From the NCBI RefSeq assembly GCF_005145025.1, contig NZ_CP039696.1:25920-89919 (forward strand): a DNA stretch of 64,000 bases, read 5' to 3'. The DNA is from Novosphingobium sp. EMRT-2. Lineage in GTDB: Bacteria; Pseudomonadota; Alphaproteobacteria; Sphingomonadales; Sphingomonadaceae. The notes beneath the pieces were generated by a model that was given only the letters and a program-made list of their open reading frames with translations, was not told where the DNA came from and made no database searches. Shown in pieces: positions 50,297 through 59,053 of this stretch (position 1 is the stretch's first letter; each line of letters starts with the position of its first letter). A program made the translations under genes and the position numbers.

Positions 50297-51948
50297 CAGC
50301 TTGTCCCCCGTCTTGCCTGGAACCGCTCGCGGATGCGGTGGGCGATGATGGTCTTGTCCAGCGTCTCGCCGAGCAGCGCGTCGATGAAGGCGCGGTCCGC
50401 CTCGGGCAGCGAGCCGAGCGGTCTTCGAAGCTGATCGACGATGGCATGGCGCGCCGCGAGCCCGGTCGGATATGCCGTCTCGGCAATCGGTTCCGGGAAA
50501 GGAGTTTGCCGCACCGCGAGCCCTGCGGTGGAGGGCGGCAGTGATGGCAGTGGCCGGTCGCCGCCAGTCACCGTCGCGCGGGGAAGCCCGAGCTGGTCGG
50601 CAAGCCGGACCACCTTGTCGAGCCGCTCCTCGGCGCGGCTCTTCTGGTACTTGCGATAGCGGTAGAGCGGCACTGCGCCGCGCGACGGTTCGTAGGGACC
50701 ATGCCGCTTGCCGTCATGCTCCACGAAGAGCTGCTGGTCGAACAAACCCCAGAGCAACGTCACCGTCTCACCGGCAAGTTCGGGCTCAACCTCGTAGGAA
50801 GCGCCCTCGACCGATACGGTCGCGTCGCCAGCAACGGTGCGCCGCTCGGGTTCGCGCGCGAAAGCGCAGAACCGCTCCCAAGAGCACATGGCGCGCACGC
50901 CCTCGCCGGGCAAATGCCGCAGCCAATGTTCGACCCGCGCGTGCGGCTCGGAGCGATGGTCGCCGTTGTTGTAGGTGACCAGCGCACGCCGCATCCACAG
51001 GTTGGCTTCCGCCTCGTCCTTTGGCTTGTGGAAGTGGTACAGCGTCTCGTGCACCTCCTTGATCGTGCGGAACGGCCGCTCGACCTTGCCCTTGGCGCGG
51101 GCCGCGGTGTGCCGGTCGTCAGACTTGGGCGGCAGATGGGTAAGGACGCGCACGCCCAGGCTGCCCATCACCGACTGGAACACGCGCGACCGGCTGACCG
51201 GGCCGTTGTCCATGTAGATCGTGACCGGCAGACCTTGGAACGGCAGTTCGGGCTCGGGCTTGGCGGCAAAGGCGTTGAACAGGAAGCGCAGCGCGGACTC
51301 GGCATCTTCGCCATAGACGCTGCGATATTCCTGATAGACCACGCCCGAGCAGTCATCGACGACCGAGAACAGCATCAGCGTCGGTTTGCCGCGCCCTTGC
51401 TCGATCCAAAGCGGCGCCTCGACCTGCTTGAGGTCGGACGGGCTCATGTCGAAGTGCCACAACTCGTTGGATCGCCGCGCCTGGAAGCGCACCGCCGCGT
51501 GCGGGCGGGTCACGCGGGCATAGTCCAGCCCCGACGCGCGGAGCAGCCGGTCAATCGTCGCCCGCTTCAGCAGGCCGGGTGCGACCTTGACCAAGCCCTC
51601 GGGTGTCTCGACGCCATCGGTCTCCAGAAATTCGATGGCGCGAGCGGTCGAGACGTGCCGGCCCTTCTTGTTGGTGGTCCTGATCTTAAGAGCGGCGACG
51701 ATCTCGGCGTAGCGCTCCATCTCGACCTGCGGGGCGACCCGCGTTGCGCCGTGATCGGATCGGCGCACCGACCTCGGCCGGTTCAGCTCGCGCAGCGCCC
51801 GGTACAGGGTCCAGATCGAAATGCCATAAGCCTCGGCCGCGCGGGCGATGATCTCGGTGCGACCGGGGTCGCGTGAGGGCAACAGCGACAATCGTCGGCG
51901 AAGGTCGACCAGCGCCTCTCCGGGCGGCCGCTTCGCCCGGTCAGCCAT
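50296..51948 (-). CDS. tniA: TniA-type DDE transposase
   Basis: The 550-residue protein has N-terminal helix-turn-helix domains, a retroviral-integrase-type core with Asp (LWHFDMSPSDLKQVEA), Asp (VTIYMDNGPVSRSRVFQS) and Glu (GKVERPFRTIKEVHETLY), and a Mu-transposase C-terminal beta domain. It belongs to the TniA/TnsB group. It overlaps the resolvase gene by 8 bases. A long plus-strand frame opposite it is a shadow. Confidence 0.9.
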   Translation of the reverse strand: MADRAKRPPGEALVDLRRRLSLLPSRDPGRTEIIARAAEAYGISIWTLYRALRELNRPRSVRRSDHGATRVAPQVEMERYAEIVAALKIRTTNKKGRHVSTARAIEFLETDGVETPEGLVKVAPGLLKRATIDRLLRASGLDYARVTRPHAAVRFQARRSNELWHFDMSPSDLKQVEAPLWIEQGRGKPTLMLFSVVDDCSGVVYQEYRSVYGEDAESALRFLFNAFAAKPEPELPFQGLPVTIYMDNGPVSRSRVFQSVMGSLGVRVLTHLPPKSDDRHTAARAKGKVERPFRTIKEVHETLYHFHKPKDEAEANLWMRRALVTYNNGDHRSEPHARVEHWLRHLPGEGVRAMCSWERFCAFAREPERRTVAGDATVSVEGASYEVEPELAGETVTLLWGLFDQQLFVEHDGKRHGPYEPSRGAVPLYRYRKYQKSRAEERLDKVVRLADQLGLPRATVTGGDRPLPSLPPSTAGLAVRQTPFPEPIAETAYPTGLAARHAIVDQLRRPLGSLPEADRAFIDALLGETLDKTIIAHRIRERFQARRGTS

Positions 51949-52537
51949 GGGCTGCGGCAGGCTCCTTGGCCGGTGCGCCGCTGCCGCGCTTACCGGCGTA
52001 GCGATAGAGGGTCGCCACCGACACGCCCATGCGCTTGGCGATGTCGCGCACCGGCAATGTCCCCTCCTTCATCATCGCCCGTGCCGCAGCGACGTCGCTC
52101 GGGCGCATTGCCGACGGGCGGCCACCTTTGCGGCCCTGCCGACGCGCCTCCACCAGCCCTGCGGTAGTCCGCTCCCGGATCAGGGCCCGCTCGAACTGCG
52201 CGATGGCGCCGAACACGTGAAAGGTGAGCATGCCCCCAGGCGTGGTGGTGTCGATGCTCTCCGTCAGCGACACCAGTCCGATCTTTTCGCGCTCCAACTC
52301 CTCGGCCGTGGCGATCAGCTTCTTGAGCGAGCGGGCGAGGCGATCCAGCTTCCAAACGACCAGCGTGTCGCCTGCACGCAGCACGTCGCCCAGGATGCGC
52401 GCCAATTCGGGCCGGTCATCACGCGCACCTGACGCCTTCTCGGTGAACACCCGGTCGCAGCCAGCGCGGCGCAATGCGTCAAGCTGAAGCTCCGGATTCT
52501 GGTCGCTGGTGCTGACCCTGGCATAGCCGACCCGCAT
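51941..52537 (-). CDS. tniR: Serine resolvase (TniR type)
   Basis: The 198-residue protein has the resolvase start MRVGYARVSTSDQNPELQLD with catalytic Ser, VVWKLDRLARSLKKLI, IDTTTPGGMLTFHVFGAIAQ, FERALIRERT, and a C-terminal helix-turn-helix (VRDIAKRMGVSVATLYRY). It resolves cointegrates. The 166-bp gap upstream (52538-52703) contains repeated TTTTG/GAAAGAG-like blocks and is the likely res site. Confidence 0.92.
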   Translation of the reverse strand: MRVGYARVSTSDQNPELQLDALRRAGCDRVFTEKASGARDDRPELARILGDVLRAGDTLVVWKLDRLARSLKKLIATAEELEREKIGLVSLTESIDTTTPGGMLTFHVFGAIAQFERALIRERTTAGLVEARRQGRKGGRPSAMRPSDVAAARAMMKEGTLPVRDIAKRMGVSVATLYRYAGKRGSGAPAKEPAAAHG

Positions 52538-52703
52538 GGGCGTTCATTCTTCTCCAAACTCGTCGGAGACATACCTTTTTGCGAAAGAGGTTTCCAGAAC
52601 AGTTTTGACAAAGAGTGGCCCGCAGATTTACGTTGCCGGCCAGGCAAAGCGATCGGCTCGTCAGAAACGGTCGTTTTGAAGAAGCCTGGCTGACGGAGGA
52701 TCC
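52538..52703. other. Candidate res site between resolvase and cargo
   Basis: No gene fits here. The gap is divergent between the resolvase and cargo gene 1, the usual place for res. Loose pairs (GCGAAAGAGG, GACAAAGAGT; CAGAAACGG, CCAGAACAG) may be resolvase subsites. Confidence 0.4.
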
Positions 52704-53396
52704 ATGCAGACGCTCGATACGATAAACTGGGTCGGCGACGGTGACGACACCGACTTCTTTGTCGCGATCGAGCGCACCTTCGATCTTCGCCTTCGCTCGA
52801 ACCTGCCGTGGACGACGTTCGGCGAGGTGCGTGACCATGTCGTCGCGCATGTTGCGGCTCATGGCGGCGGCGGTACGACATGCGCCACGCAGATGACATT
52901 CTATAGACTTCGGCGCGCGCTCCGGCTTGGCCGGCACGTCGGGCCGGACGCGCCTTTGGCACCACTGGTCGGTGAGAACCTGCGTCTTGCGTTCAGCGAA
53001 CTGGAAGCTGATACCGACCTGAAGATGCCCGCGACACGATCCGGATGGTTCGGGATTACCGGGGGTCTCTGCTTCGCCATCGCGGTCGCTATCCTTGTCT
53101 TCACGACGCTGGCGCCGCCCCTTCGCATTTTCGGCGCTGGAGCGAGCGCCTATGCGGGGCTGTGGTTGCGGTATATCGATCGCCGACGATTGCCTCGCGG
53201 ATGCGAAACCATCGGCGATCTGGCCCGCCTGGTCACGGACCAGAACCGTGGCAGGCTGGCACGTGACGGCGCTCGCCTTACCGCTCCCGAGATATGGCGG
53301 ATCATCCAGCAACTGGCGGCCGAGGAGAGCGGCATCGACTCGGATTTGATCGGGCCGGAGACGACCTTTTTCCGTAAAACGGCGCAAGCCGCCTGA
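52704..53396 (+). CDS. Transposon cargo 1: membrane protein with acyl-carrier-like helices
   Basis: The ATG follows ACGGAGGATCC. The 230-residue protein has an N-terminal segment (GDGDDTDFFVAIERTFDLRL, then WTTFGEVRDHVVAHV) that resembles helices II-IV of acyl carrier proteins or DUF1493, but lacks a clear DSL serine. Two membrane segments follow (about 118-138, 142-152). The tail (EIWRIIQQLAAEESGIDSDL, then IGPETTFFRK) resembles ACP helix I. It is not a known transposition gene. The function is unknown; the ACP-like reading is my inference. Confidence 0.6.
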   Translation: MQTLDTINWVGDGDDTDFFVAIERTFDLRLRSNLPWTTFGEVRDHVVAHVAAHGGGGTTCATQMTFYRLRRALRLGRHVGPDAPLAPLVGENLRLAFSELEADTDLKMPATRSGWFGITGGLCFAIAVAILVFTTLAPPLRIFGAGASAYAGLWLRYIDRRRLPRGCETIGDLARLVTDQNRGRLARDGARLTAPEIWRIIQQLAAEESGIDSDLIGPETTFFRKTAQAA

Positions 53397-53502
53397 CCCA
53401 GACTTGACCTTCGTTTTCGGCAGCAACCCCCATTAGCGGACATTGGGTCCGTTGCGTGGTAACTCGCGTGCAGGATCGAGGCAGAAGCATCGAGGACACG
53501 CC

Positions 53503-54078
53503 ATGATGGATCAAGCGCCTGAGGTGCCCATGACGCAGGAACAGGTTATTGAGCAGCGCCTCGTGAAGTGTGGACTGAAGGCCGGGGGCATCTCGGTCAA
53601 GTACGAGGAAGACCTTCAGAGCATAGAAGTGATCATCGGACCTGCGGCAAGGGCCAATCAGGGCCACTTCGAATGTATCAAAGATGCGGCCGCGCATGAG
53701 ATCGTGACGTTTGAGGACGGCGCGATGTATAAAGCCTACAACGATTACACTTCAGAAGCGGCTCGGCCGCAGATGCTTGAGAGCCTGACAGCTACGCTGC
53801 GAGAGCGTAAGTTGCTTCAAGGATTTCCTGAACGTGGAAGCTTTCAGTCTTTGGGCGAGTTTGCGAGGGCACTGGAGAAGCATGCAGGCACAAAGCCGGG
53901 AGCAGCACTACGCGTTGACGGCGACGGCATCGTCTTTGATCCACCGCACGAGGCGAACTTGCCCGCCGACTTCGCAGCCAAGTATTCTGACCTGCTTAGC
54001 GTCGTGATGTTCGCTTCCGTACGTGATCATATCAGCTTTGGATTCATCGGGAATGAGGCCGTCTCGCCTGATCGGTAG
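53503..54078 (+). CDS. Transposon cargo 2: hypothetical protein, 191 aa
   Basis: The ATG at 53503 follows GAGGACACGCC. The product (MMDQAPEVPMTQEQVIEQRL) is a soluble alpha/beta protein with GGISVKYEEDLQSIEVIIGP, HFECIKDAAAHEIVTFEDGA, and a C-terminal FASVRDHISFGFIGNEAVS. It lies 106 bases after cargo gene 1 and ends 110 bases before the right inverted repeat begins its core. No family recognised. Confidence 0.55.
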   Translation: MMDQAPEVPMTQEQVIEQRLVKCGLKAGGISVKYEEDLQSIEVIIGPAARANQGHFECIKDAAAHEIVTFEDGAMYKAYNDYTSEAARPQMLESLTATLRERKLLQGFPERGSFQSLGEFARALEKHAGTKPGAALRVDGDGIVFDPPHEANLPADFAAKYSDLLSVVMFASVRDHISFGFIGNEAVSPDR

Positions 54079-54156
54079 GTGCGTTCACCATCAGACCGCC
54101 GTTGGCAGAAAGCGTGAGCACGCCATCTCTGTTTGCGAGCAGGCGCAAATGATTGT

Positions 54157-54266
54157 GAGCACGTTGTCAATTAGCGTGAGCAACGCGGCTTGTCCGTTGT
54201 CAGGTAATCTGAGCAACAATCTGCTCTGTTTGCGAGCAGAGGCCGCTACGTTTGCAAGCGCCTACA
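54157..54266. repeat. Right terminal inverted repeat of the transposon
   Basis: It carries GTTGTCAGGTAATCTGAGCA, then ACAATCTGCTCTGTTTGCGA, and ends GCAAGCGCCTACA, mirroring the left end. The outermost 60 bases are almost identical to the left repeat. Confidence 0.85.
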
Positions 54267-54272
54267 CGTAGC

Positions 54273-54693
54273 TGGGTGCCTTGTCGGTATTGAGTTTGGC
54301 CGGCTTTTCCCAGTCCTTCAGGCCACGAAGAGCTTTGCCCAGAAAGCGCTTCGCCGCTTTGGCGCTGCGTGTCGATGACAGATAGAAATCAATCGTGTCG
54401 CCCCGTTTGTCGACCGCCCGGTACAGGTAGGTCCATTTGCCCCGCACCTTTACGTAGGTCTCATCCAGACGCCAGCTCGGATCAAAGCCGCGCCGCCAGA
54501 ACCAGCGGAGACGCTTCTCCATCTCCGGCGCGTAGCGCTGCACCCAGCGATAGATCGTCGTATGATCGACATCGATCCCACGCTCGGACAGCATTTCCTC
54601 GAGATCACGGTAGCTGATGCCGTATCGACAATACCAGCGCACCGCCCATAGGATGACCTCGCCGGTAAAATGCCGTCCTTTGAAATCGTTCAT
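54273..54693 (-). pseudogene. tnp: IS6100-like transposase, N-terminal part
   Basis: It encodes MNDFKGRHFTGEVILWAVRW through the first catalytic Asp (RLDETYVKVRGKWTYLYRAV) to NTDKAPSY, the second Asp, where the transposon cuts the gene. The residual frame ends a codon or two into the transposon. Confidence 0.85.
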
Positions 54694-54758
54694 CGCAACT
54701 GACCTTGACAGTACATGAGCCCAATCTTGGAAACCGTGTCAGAGTTTGCAACAGAGCC
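54273..54758 (-). mobile_element. IS6100-like element copy 1, right part
   Basis: The element resumes after the target duplication (54267-54272) and ends with TTTGCAACAGAGCC at 54758. Immediately outside is the truncated glycosyltransferase gene. Confidence 0.9.
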
Positions 54759-55081
54759 GGATCGCGGGTGATCGCGCCGTCGAGCAGGGCGCGCAATGTT
54801 TCCGTCTCCTCATGCCGGCTGAGGCCGGCGGGGAGGTGCGGGGTGAGGATGGTGACGCCGGAACAGTCGCAGACATGGGTGTCCAACGTCGCACTTGGCG
54901 CATCGTGGATCGGCTCTTCCCAAACGATGACCTTCCGGTCCCGGGCGAAGCGGCTCATCAGATGTTGCGGCCGCTGATAGACGAAGTTCCAGCGCAGGTG
55001 ACTGAAGCAGATGAGCGTGCCGCCGCCCTCCGTCGGGCTGTCGGGGTTGATGGCGTCGACGTCGCTTGGAATGCCGCTCAT
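54759..55081 (-). pseudogene. Glycosyltransferase N-terminal fragment, cut by the IS
   Basis: About 108 codons remain from the ATG at 55081: MSGIPSDVDAINPDSPTEGG, then TLICFSHLRWNFVYQRPQHL and MSRFARDRKVIVWEEP. The FSHLRWNFVYQRPQHLMSR opening is typical of glycosyltransferases often encoded with UDP-galactopyranose mutase and glycosidase genes. Everything after TRDPA is missing because the IS6100-like copy starts there. It diverges from the glycosidase fusion gene. Confidence 0.75.
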
Positions 55082-55244
55082 GTCTGGAACCTTGCTGAAT
55101 GATGAACATCGGCAACACGCCGTTCATCGCTCCGGTTCCTGTACAAACCGGCCCAAGTTCAAAGAGATAACACAAGATATCAAGTCGAGAGCGGAAACCT
55201 GATCCATGTCAGTCGTTCTGGCGAAGGTCTGGGAGATATGTACG

Positions 55245-57446
55245 ATGAAGAGGCATCTGGAATTATGGGGTGGGCCGGAGTGCACCATCAACAGGGTTCG
55301 GGATACATATCAGGATCAGTTCGAGCGATGCGGCCACTATGATCGGATCGACGATCTGAATCTATTTGCCGACATCGGCATAACGACGATCCGTTATCCT
55401 ATATTATGGGAATGCATTGCGCCTGATCGGCCCGGACAGCATCTCTGGCAGGGCGTGGATGCGCGGATCGACCGGCTGCGCGCACATGGCATCGACGTCA
55501 TTGCCGGGCTTGTCCATCACGGCAGCGGTCCCTCCTACACGCATCTCCTCGACGATGACGGTTTCGCGCGGGGTCTCGCTGATTTCGCGGCCCGCGTTGC
55601 GGAGCGCTATTCCTGGATCAACCAGTGGACGCCGGTCAATGAGCCGCTCACCACGGCGCGCTTTTCGGCGCTTTATGGCCATTGGTATCCGCATGTCCGC
55701 GACGAGGGCGCGTTCTGGCGCGCGCTCCTCAACCAGATCGACGGAACCCGGCTCGCGATGCAGGCCATTCGCAGGGTCAATCCCGCCGCGCGGCTCGTTC
55801 AGACGGAGGATCTCGGCCGCACCTTCGCCACTGCCGAGTTGCGCGAGCAGGCTGCGTTCGAGAATATCCGGCGCTGGGCGACATGGGACCTGCTGTTCGG
55901 GCGCGTACGGCGCGGTCATCCGCTGTGGCGGCGCATGGCCGCGCACGGGCTGGAGCACAGGCTGGAGGCCATTGCGGCCGATCCCTGTCCGCCAGACATC
56001 ATCGGCATCAACCATTATCTGACCAGCGAGCGGTTCCTCGACCATCGCATGCAGCGCTATCCCGCCCATGCGCATGGCGGCAATGACGGGCAGCGCTATG
56101 CCGATGTCGAGGCGATCCGGGTGCTGGAGCCGCCCCCGCCCGGTCTGAGGGGCGTGATAGAGGAGGCGTGGGACCGCTATGCGACCCCGATCGCGGTCAC
56201 CGAAGTCCATAATGGCTGCACGCGCGAGGAGCAGCTGCGCTGGCTGGCGGAGGCGTGGGATTGCGCCGAGGATCTGCGCAATGAGGGCGTGGACGTGCGA
56301 GCGATCACGCTCTGGTCGCTGCTCGGCAGTAGCGGATGGAACACGCTGCTGACCGCCCCCGGCATCTATGAGCCGGGCATATTCGACGTCAGTAGCGGAA
56401 CGCCGCGCGCGACCGCTCTCGCAGCGCTCGGCACGGCTCTGGCCACTGGCGCTGCACGGCATCCGCTTGCAGCGCAGCCGGGCTGGTGGCGTCGGCCGAT
56501 CCGGCTTGAATATCCCGCCGTCCGCCGTCCTGCCCCGGCCGTGCAGCACCGGGCGGACAGTTGCAGGGAGCGTGCGCCCATGGGTCGGCCCCTCCTGATC
56601 ATGGGCGCGACAGGAACCCTGGGGCAAGCGTTCGCGCGGGCCTGTACGCTCCGCAACATACCGCATGTGCTGACGGCGCGGCACGCGCTCGACATCACCA
56701 GCGAGGCCAGCATCGGGGCTGCGCTGGACCGGCACGATCCCTGGGCAGTGGTGAACGCCGCCGGCTGGGTACGGGTCGACGAGGCGGAAAGCCATGCCGC
56801 CCGTTGTTTTGCGGCGAACAGCGACGGCCCGGTCCGCCTTGCGCGGATGGCGGAGGAGCGGGGGCTTGCCACCCTCAATGTCTCAAGCGACCTCGTCTTC
56901 GGGGGCAAGGCGGAAGGGGCCTATGTCGAAACCGACGCGCCCGACCCGCGCAACGTCTATGGCGAGAGCAAGGCGCGCATGGAGGAGGGACTTCTCGCCC
57001 TGGCGGGGACGCATCTCATCGTTCGCACCGCAGCCTTCTTCTCTCCCCATGACGAGTTCAACTTTGCCGTCGCGGTCGCTCGCGCCCTGACGGCGGGGCA
57101 GCCGTTCGAGGCCGCGGCGGACCAGCGGATCACGCCGACCTATGTGCCGCATCTCGTCAGGGTCGCGCTCGACCTCCTGATCGACGGTGAGCAGGGCCTC
57201 TGGCACCTCACCAATGAGACGGAGCTATCATGGGCAGAGTTCGCGGAAGCCGTCGCGGACAGCCTGAACCTGCCCCGGCATCTGATCCGCGCCGTGCCGG
57301 GCGCCCGCCTGAACCAAATGGCGCCACGCCCCTCCCGCGTACCGCTCGCGACGGGGCGCGGGGCGCACCTGCCGTCTCTTGCGGATGCCCTCGGCGAGTT
57401 TGCGCGGCATGAGAAGAGGCAGCAAGCGGTGCGCGAGCTTGCATGA
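55245..57446 (+). CDS. Glycoside hydrolase family 1-like / RmlD-type reductase fusion
   Basis: The 733-residue protein begins MKRHLELWGGPECTINRVRD. Residues 1-400 resemble a family 1 glycosidase (QWTPVNEPLTTARFSALYGH with the acid/base-type NEP, IGINHYLTSERF, and AITLWSLLGSSGWN). From about residue 450 a Rossmann domain follows (LLIMGATGTLGQAFARACTL; VNAAGWVRVDEAE; VSSDLVFGGK; YGESKARMEE), as in dTDP-4-dehydrorhamnose reductase. It may trim and make sugar intermediates in one polypeptide. An upstream ATG at 55206 is possible. Confidence 0.85.
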   Translation: MKRHLELWGGPECTINRVRDTYQDQFERCGHYDRIDDLNLFADIGITTIRYPILWECIAPDRPGQHLWQGVDARIDRLRAHGIDVIAGLVHHGSGPSYTHLLDDDGFARGLADFAARVAERYSWINQWTPVNEPLTTARFSALYGHWYPHVRDEGAFWRALLNQIDGTRLAMQAIRRVNPAARLVQTEDLGRTFATAELREQAAFENIRRWATWDLLFGRVRRGHPLWRRMAAHGLEHRLEAIAADPCPPDIIGINHYLTSERFLDHRMQRYPAHAHGGNDGQRYADVEAIRVLEPPPPGLRGVIEEAWDRYATPIAVTEVHNGCTREEQLRWLAEAWDCAEDLRNEGVDVRAITLWSLLGSSGWNTLLTAPGIYEPGIFDVSSGTPRATALAALGTALATGAARHPLAAQPGWWRRPIRLEYPAVRRPAPAVQHRADSCRERAPMGRPLLIMGATGTLGQAFARACTLRNIPHVLTARHALDITSEASIGAALDRHDPWAVVNAAGWVRVDEAESHAARCFAANSDGPVRLARMAEERGLATLNVSSDLVFGGKAEGAYVETDAPDPRNVYGESKARMEEGLLALAGTHLIVRTAAFFSPHDEFNFAVAVARALTAGQPFEAAADQRITPTYVPHLVRVALDLLIDGEQGLWHLTNETELSWAEFAEAVADSLNLPRHLIRAVPGARLNQMAPRPSRVPLATGRGAHLPSLADALGEFARHEKRQQAVRELA

Positions 57447-57454
57447 CATGCAAA

Positions 57455-57482
57455 CGGCCATGGATCCGAAGACCCATGGCCG
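57455..57482. terminator. Convergent terminator hairpin
   Basis: CGGCCATGG (57455-57463) / CCATGGCCG (57474-57482) lies between the fusion gene and the opposing PHP-domain gene, where it can serve both. Confidence 0.6.
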
Positions 57483-57499
57483 CCGAACATTCAGCCGTC

Positions 57500-58824
57500 T
57501 TACATCCAGCCGTCGAGATCGTCGGGGATGTTGCTCAGCGTACCCTTGCCGGTGATGGCGTTCAGATCGAACGGCTGCGCCTCCAGGAAAAATTCCAGCT
57601 GGTCACGCGATGTCACAAGCGAATTGATCACGCGGACTTTCAGGCCTTTGAAGTTCGGGCCGTCGATGCGCAGCGCCTTCAGCGTGACTTTCGATCCATG
57701 CGGTATCTTCACGAAGCGCGGATAGTTCAGCAGGCGAAAGTCCGGCTGAACGATCTCAAGCTCGACGTCGATCGGGCCAGCATTCGCGATCTCCATCTCG
57801 CCTGAGTTTCCGATCAGAAACTCTGACGGCGAATATTTGGTGAACGACATCTTCAGGACCGCGTTCATCACCGTTTGAACATTCTCGCGCGTGCCGAAGA
57901 AAGTGTCGCGGAAGAGGCCGACCGTACGACGCTTTTCCAGCGCATCCTTGAAGGCCGCTTCATCCTCTCCCTGCGTCAGGAACAGGGTGGCGACGCGGTG
58001 ATCCATCCCCGCCGCCTCCTGCTCCAACGCGGTCCCGAGATGAGCGTCCGTAGTCGCCGCGATATAGAGGTTATATTTCAGGGCCACGTCCATCGCGCTG
58101 GGGTGGATGAAATCGCTTTGCGCAACCTCAATCCCGACAGCAGACCCTCTGAAAACATCCGTTCGAGGAACGGCGTCACCACTGCCTCACCAGGGGAGGA
58201 GGAGGGGATGGTCGGATGATTCCACTGGCAGATGGCGCCCTGCCGCTTCGCTTCGCGGAACCGTGCTTCCAGATCTTTCTCGTCCGCGCTGGTCCGGTTC
58301 CAGTCGACCCGGTCCAGCGCGACCGTCTGCTTGAAGGTGCTGTAATGGACTTTCCCCGGGTTCAGCGCATTTGCATCCTTGAGGAAGTGACAATTGAAAT
58401 GCCCGATCGCGCGCGTGATCTCCGACCCGAGCGAGAGTTTCATGCCGCCGAGGCCAAGCATGCCCGAAGAGATGAACGCGCGGCCGATTTCATAGCTGCG
58501 GTTCTTGTTGGTGCCGGTGTCGCGGATCTTTGGCGTGATGATGTCATGTTCCGTGAAGGACACGAACTTAAGCCCGTCATGCGCCGCTTCTGCGAGGCGA
58601 AGCGTCGGCCAGGCCGAGCCGTCCGAGAATACGGTGTGCAGGTGCAGGTCGCCGGCGAAAATATGATGTCCGTCCTTCGTATCGGGGAAGATCAGACGCG
58701 CGGGCGACGGCGGCCGCTGATCGGATTGCGTCACGAACTCGGCGGAAGCTTCTCCGGCGGTGAACAGCCCTGCGAGCATAGCGAGAGCGGAAACCATTTC
58801 GCGGAAGTTTCTATGCTTAACCAT
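57500..58824 (-). pseudogene. PHP-domain metallohydrolase (CehA/McbA-like), one frameshift
   Basis: From the ATG at 58824 the gene encodes a signal peptide (SALAMLAGLFTAGEASAE), then the PHP metal motifs IFAGDLHLHTVFSDGS and FVSFTEHDI, WNHP, and, in the next frame, YIAATTDAHLG. A C-terminal beta domain follows. The frame breaks near 58133-58136, in a CCC run, where one base appears missing: SG[I]EVAQSDFIHPSAMDVALK reads on in the other frame. If the base is a sequencing error the gene is intact. PHP enzymes of this type hydrolyse esters or carbamates in some members; the substrate here is unknown. Confidence 0.78.
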
Positions 58825-58911
58825 AAGATCTCCTGATGAAGGTGGTGTTTGATGAATGGGCTTTGATATCGGTCGTGAAATCAGATTCACCGCACCCACA
58901 TTGCGCTGGGT

Positions 58912-59053
58912 TCAGAACTTGTATCCAAGCGTGATGCCATAGGTGCGCGGGGCCGCCGGGAGGTCGGTGCTGGTCGTGGCGGAGTTGAATCGGGAGAGCG
59001 GATAGTATGTGTCGGTCAGGTTGCGGACCCAGGCCGTGGCGGAGATATTGTTC
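58912..59053 (-). pseudogene. C-terminal remnant of a TonB-dependent receptor
   Basis: About 46 codons encode NISATAWVRNLTDTYYPLSR and end PRTYGITLGYKF, the standard closing beta strands of a sphingomonad TonB receptor. The rest of the receptor gene is absent; PHP-domain coding sequence joins directly at about 59054. A deletion joined the two. Confidence 0.75.

Larger units (their letters stand above)
49147..54266. mobile_element. TniA/TniB/resolvase transposon (Tn552/Tn5053/Tn7-like superfamily), 5,120 bp
   Basis: Inverted repeats of about 110 bp begin TGTAGGCGCTTGCAAACGTA at 49147 and end with the complement at 54266. The interrupted IS6100-like sequence is duplicated as CGTAGC on both sides (49141-49146 and 54267-54272), a 6-bp target duplication. 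Three transposition genes (ATPase, DDE transposase, serine resolvase) read on the minus strand, and two cargo genes on the plus strand. All components look intact, so it is likely to be active or recently active. Confidence 0.92.

Noticed and set aside
50701..51876. A 391-codon plus-strand frame opposite tniA
   Set aside because: It mirrors the codon bias of tniA on the other strand and has no recognisable domain.
55404..56795. A 463-codon minus-strand frame opposite the GH1-RmlD fusion
   Set aside because: Composition is Arg/Pro-rich and antisense to a clear enzyme gene.
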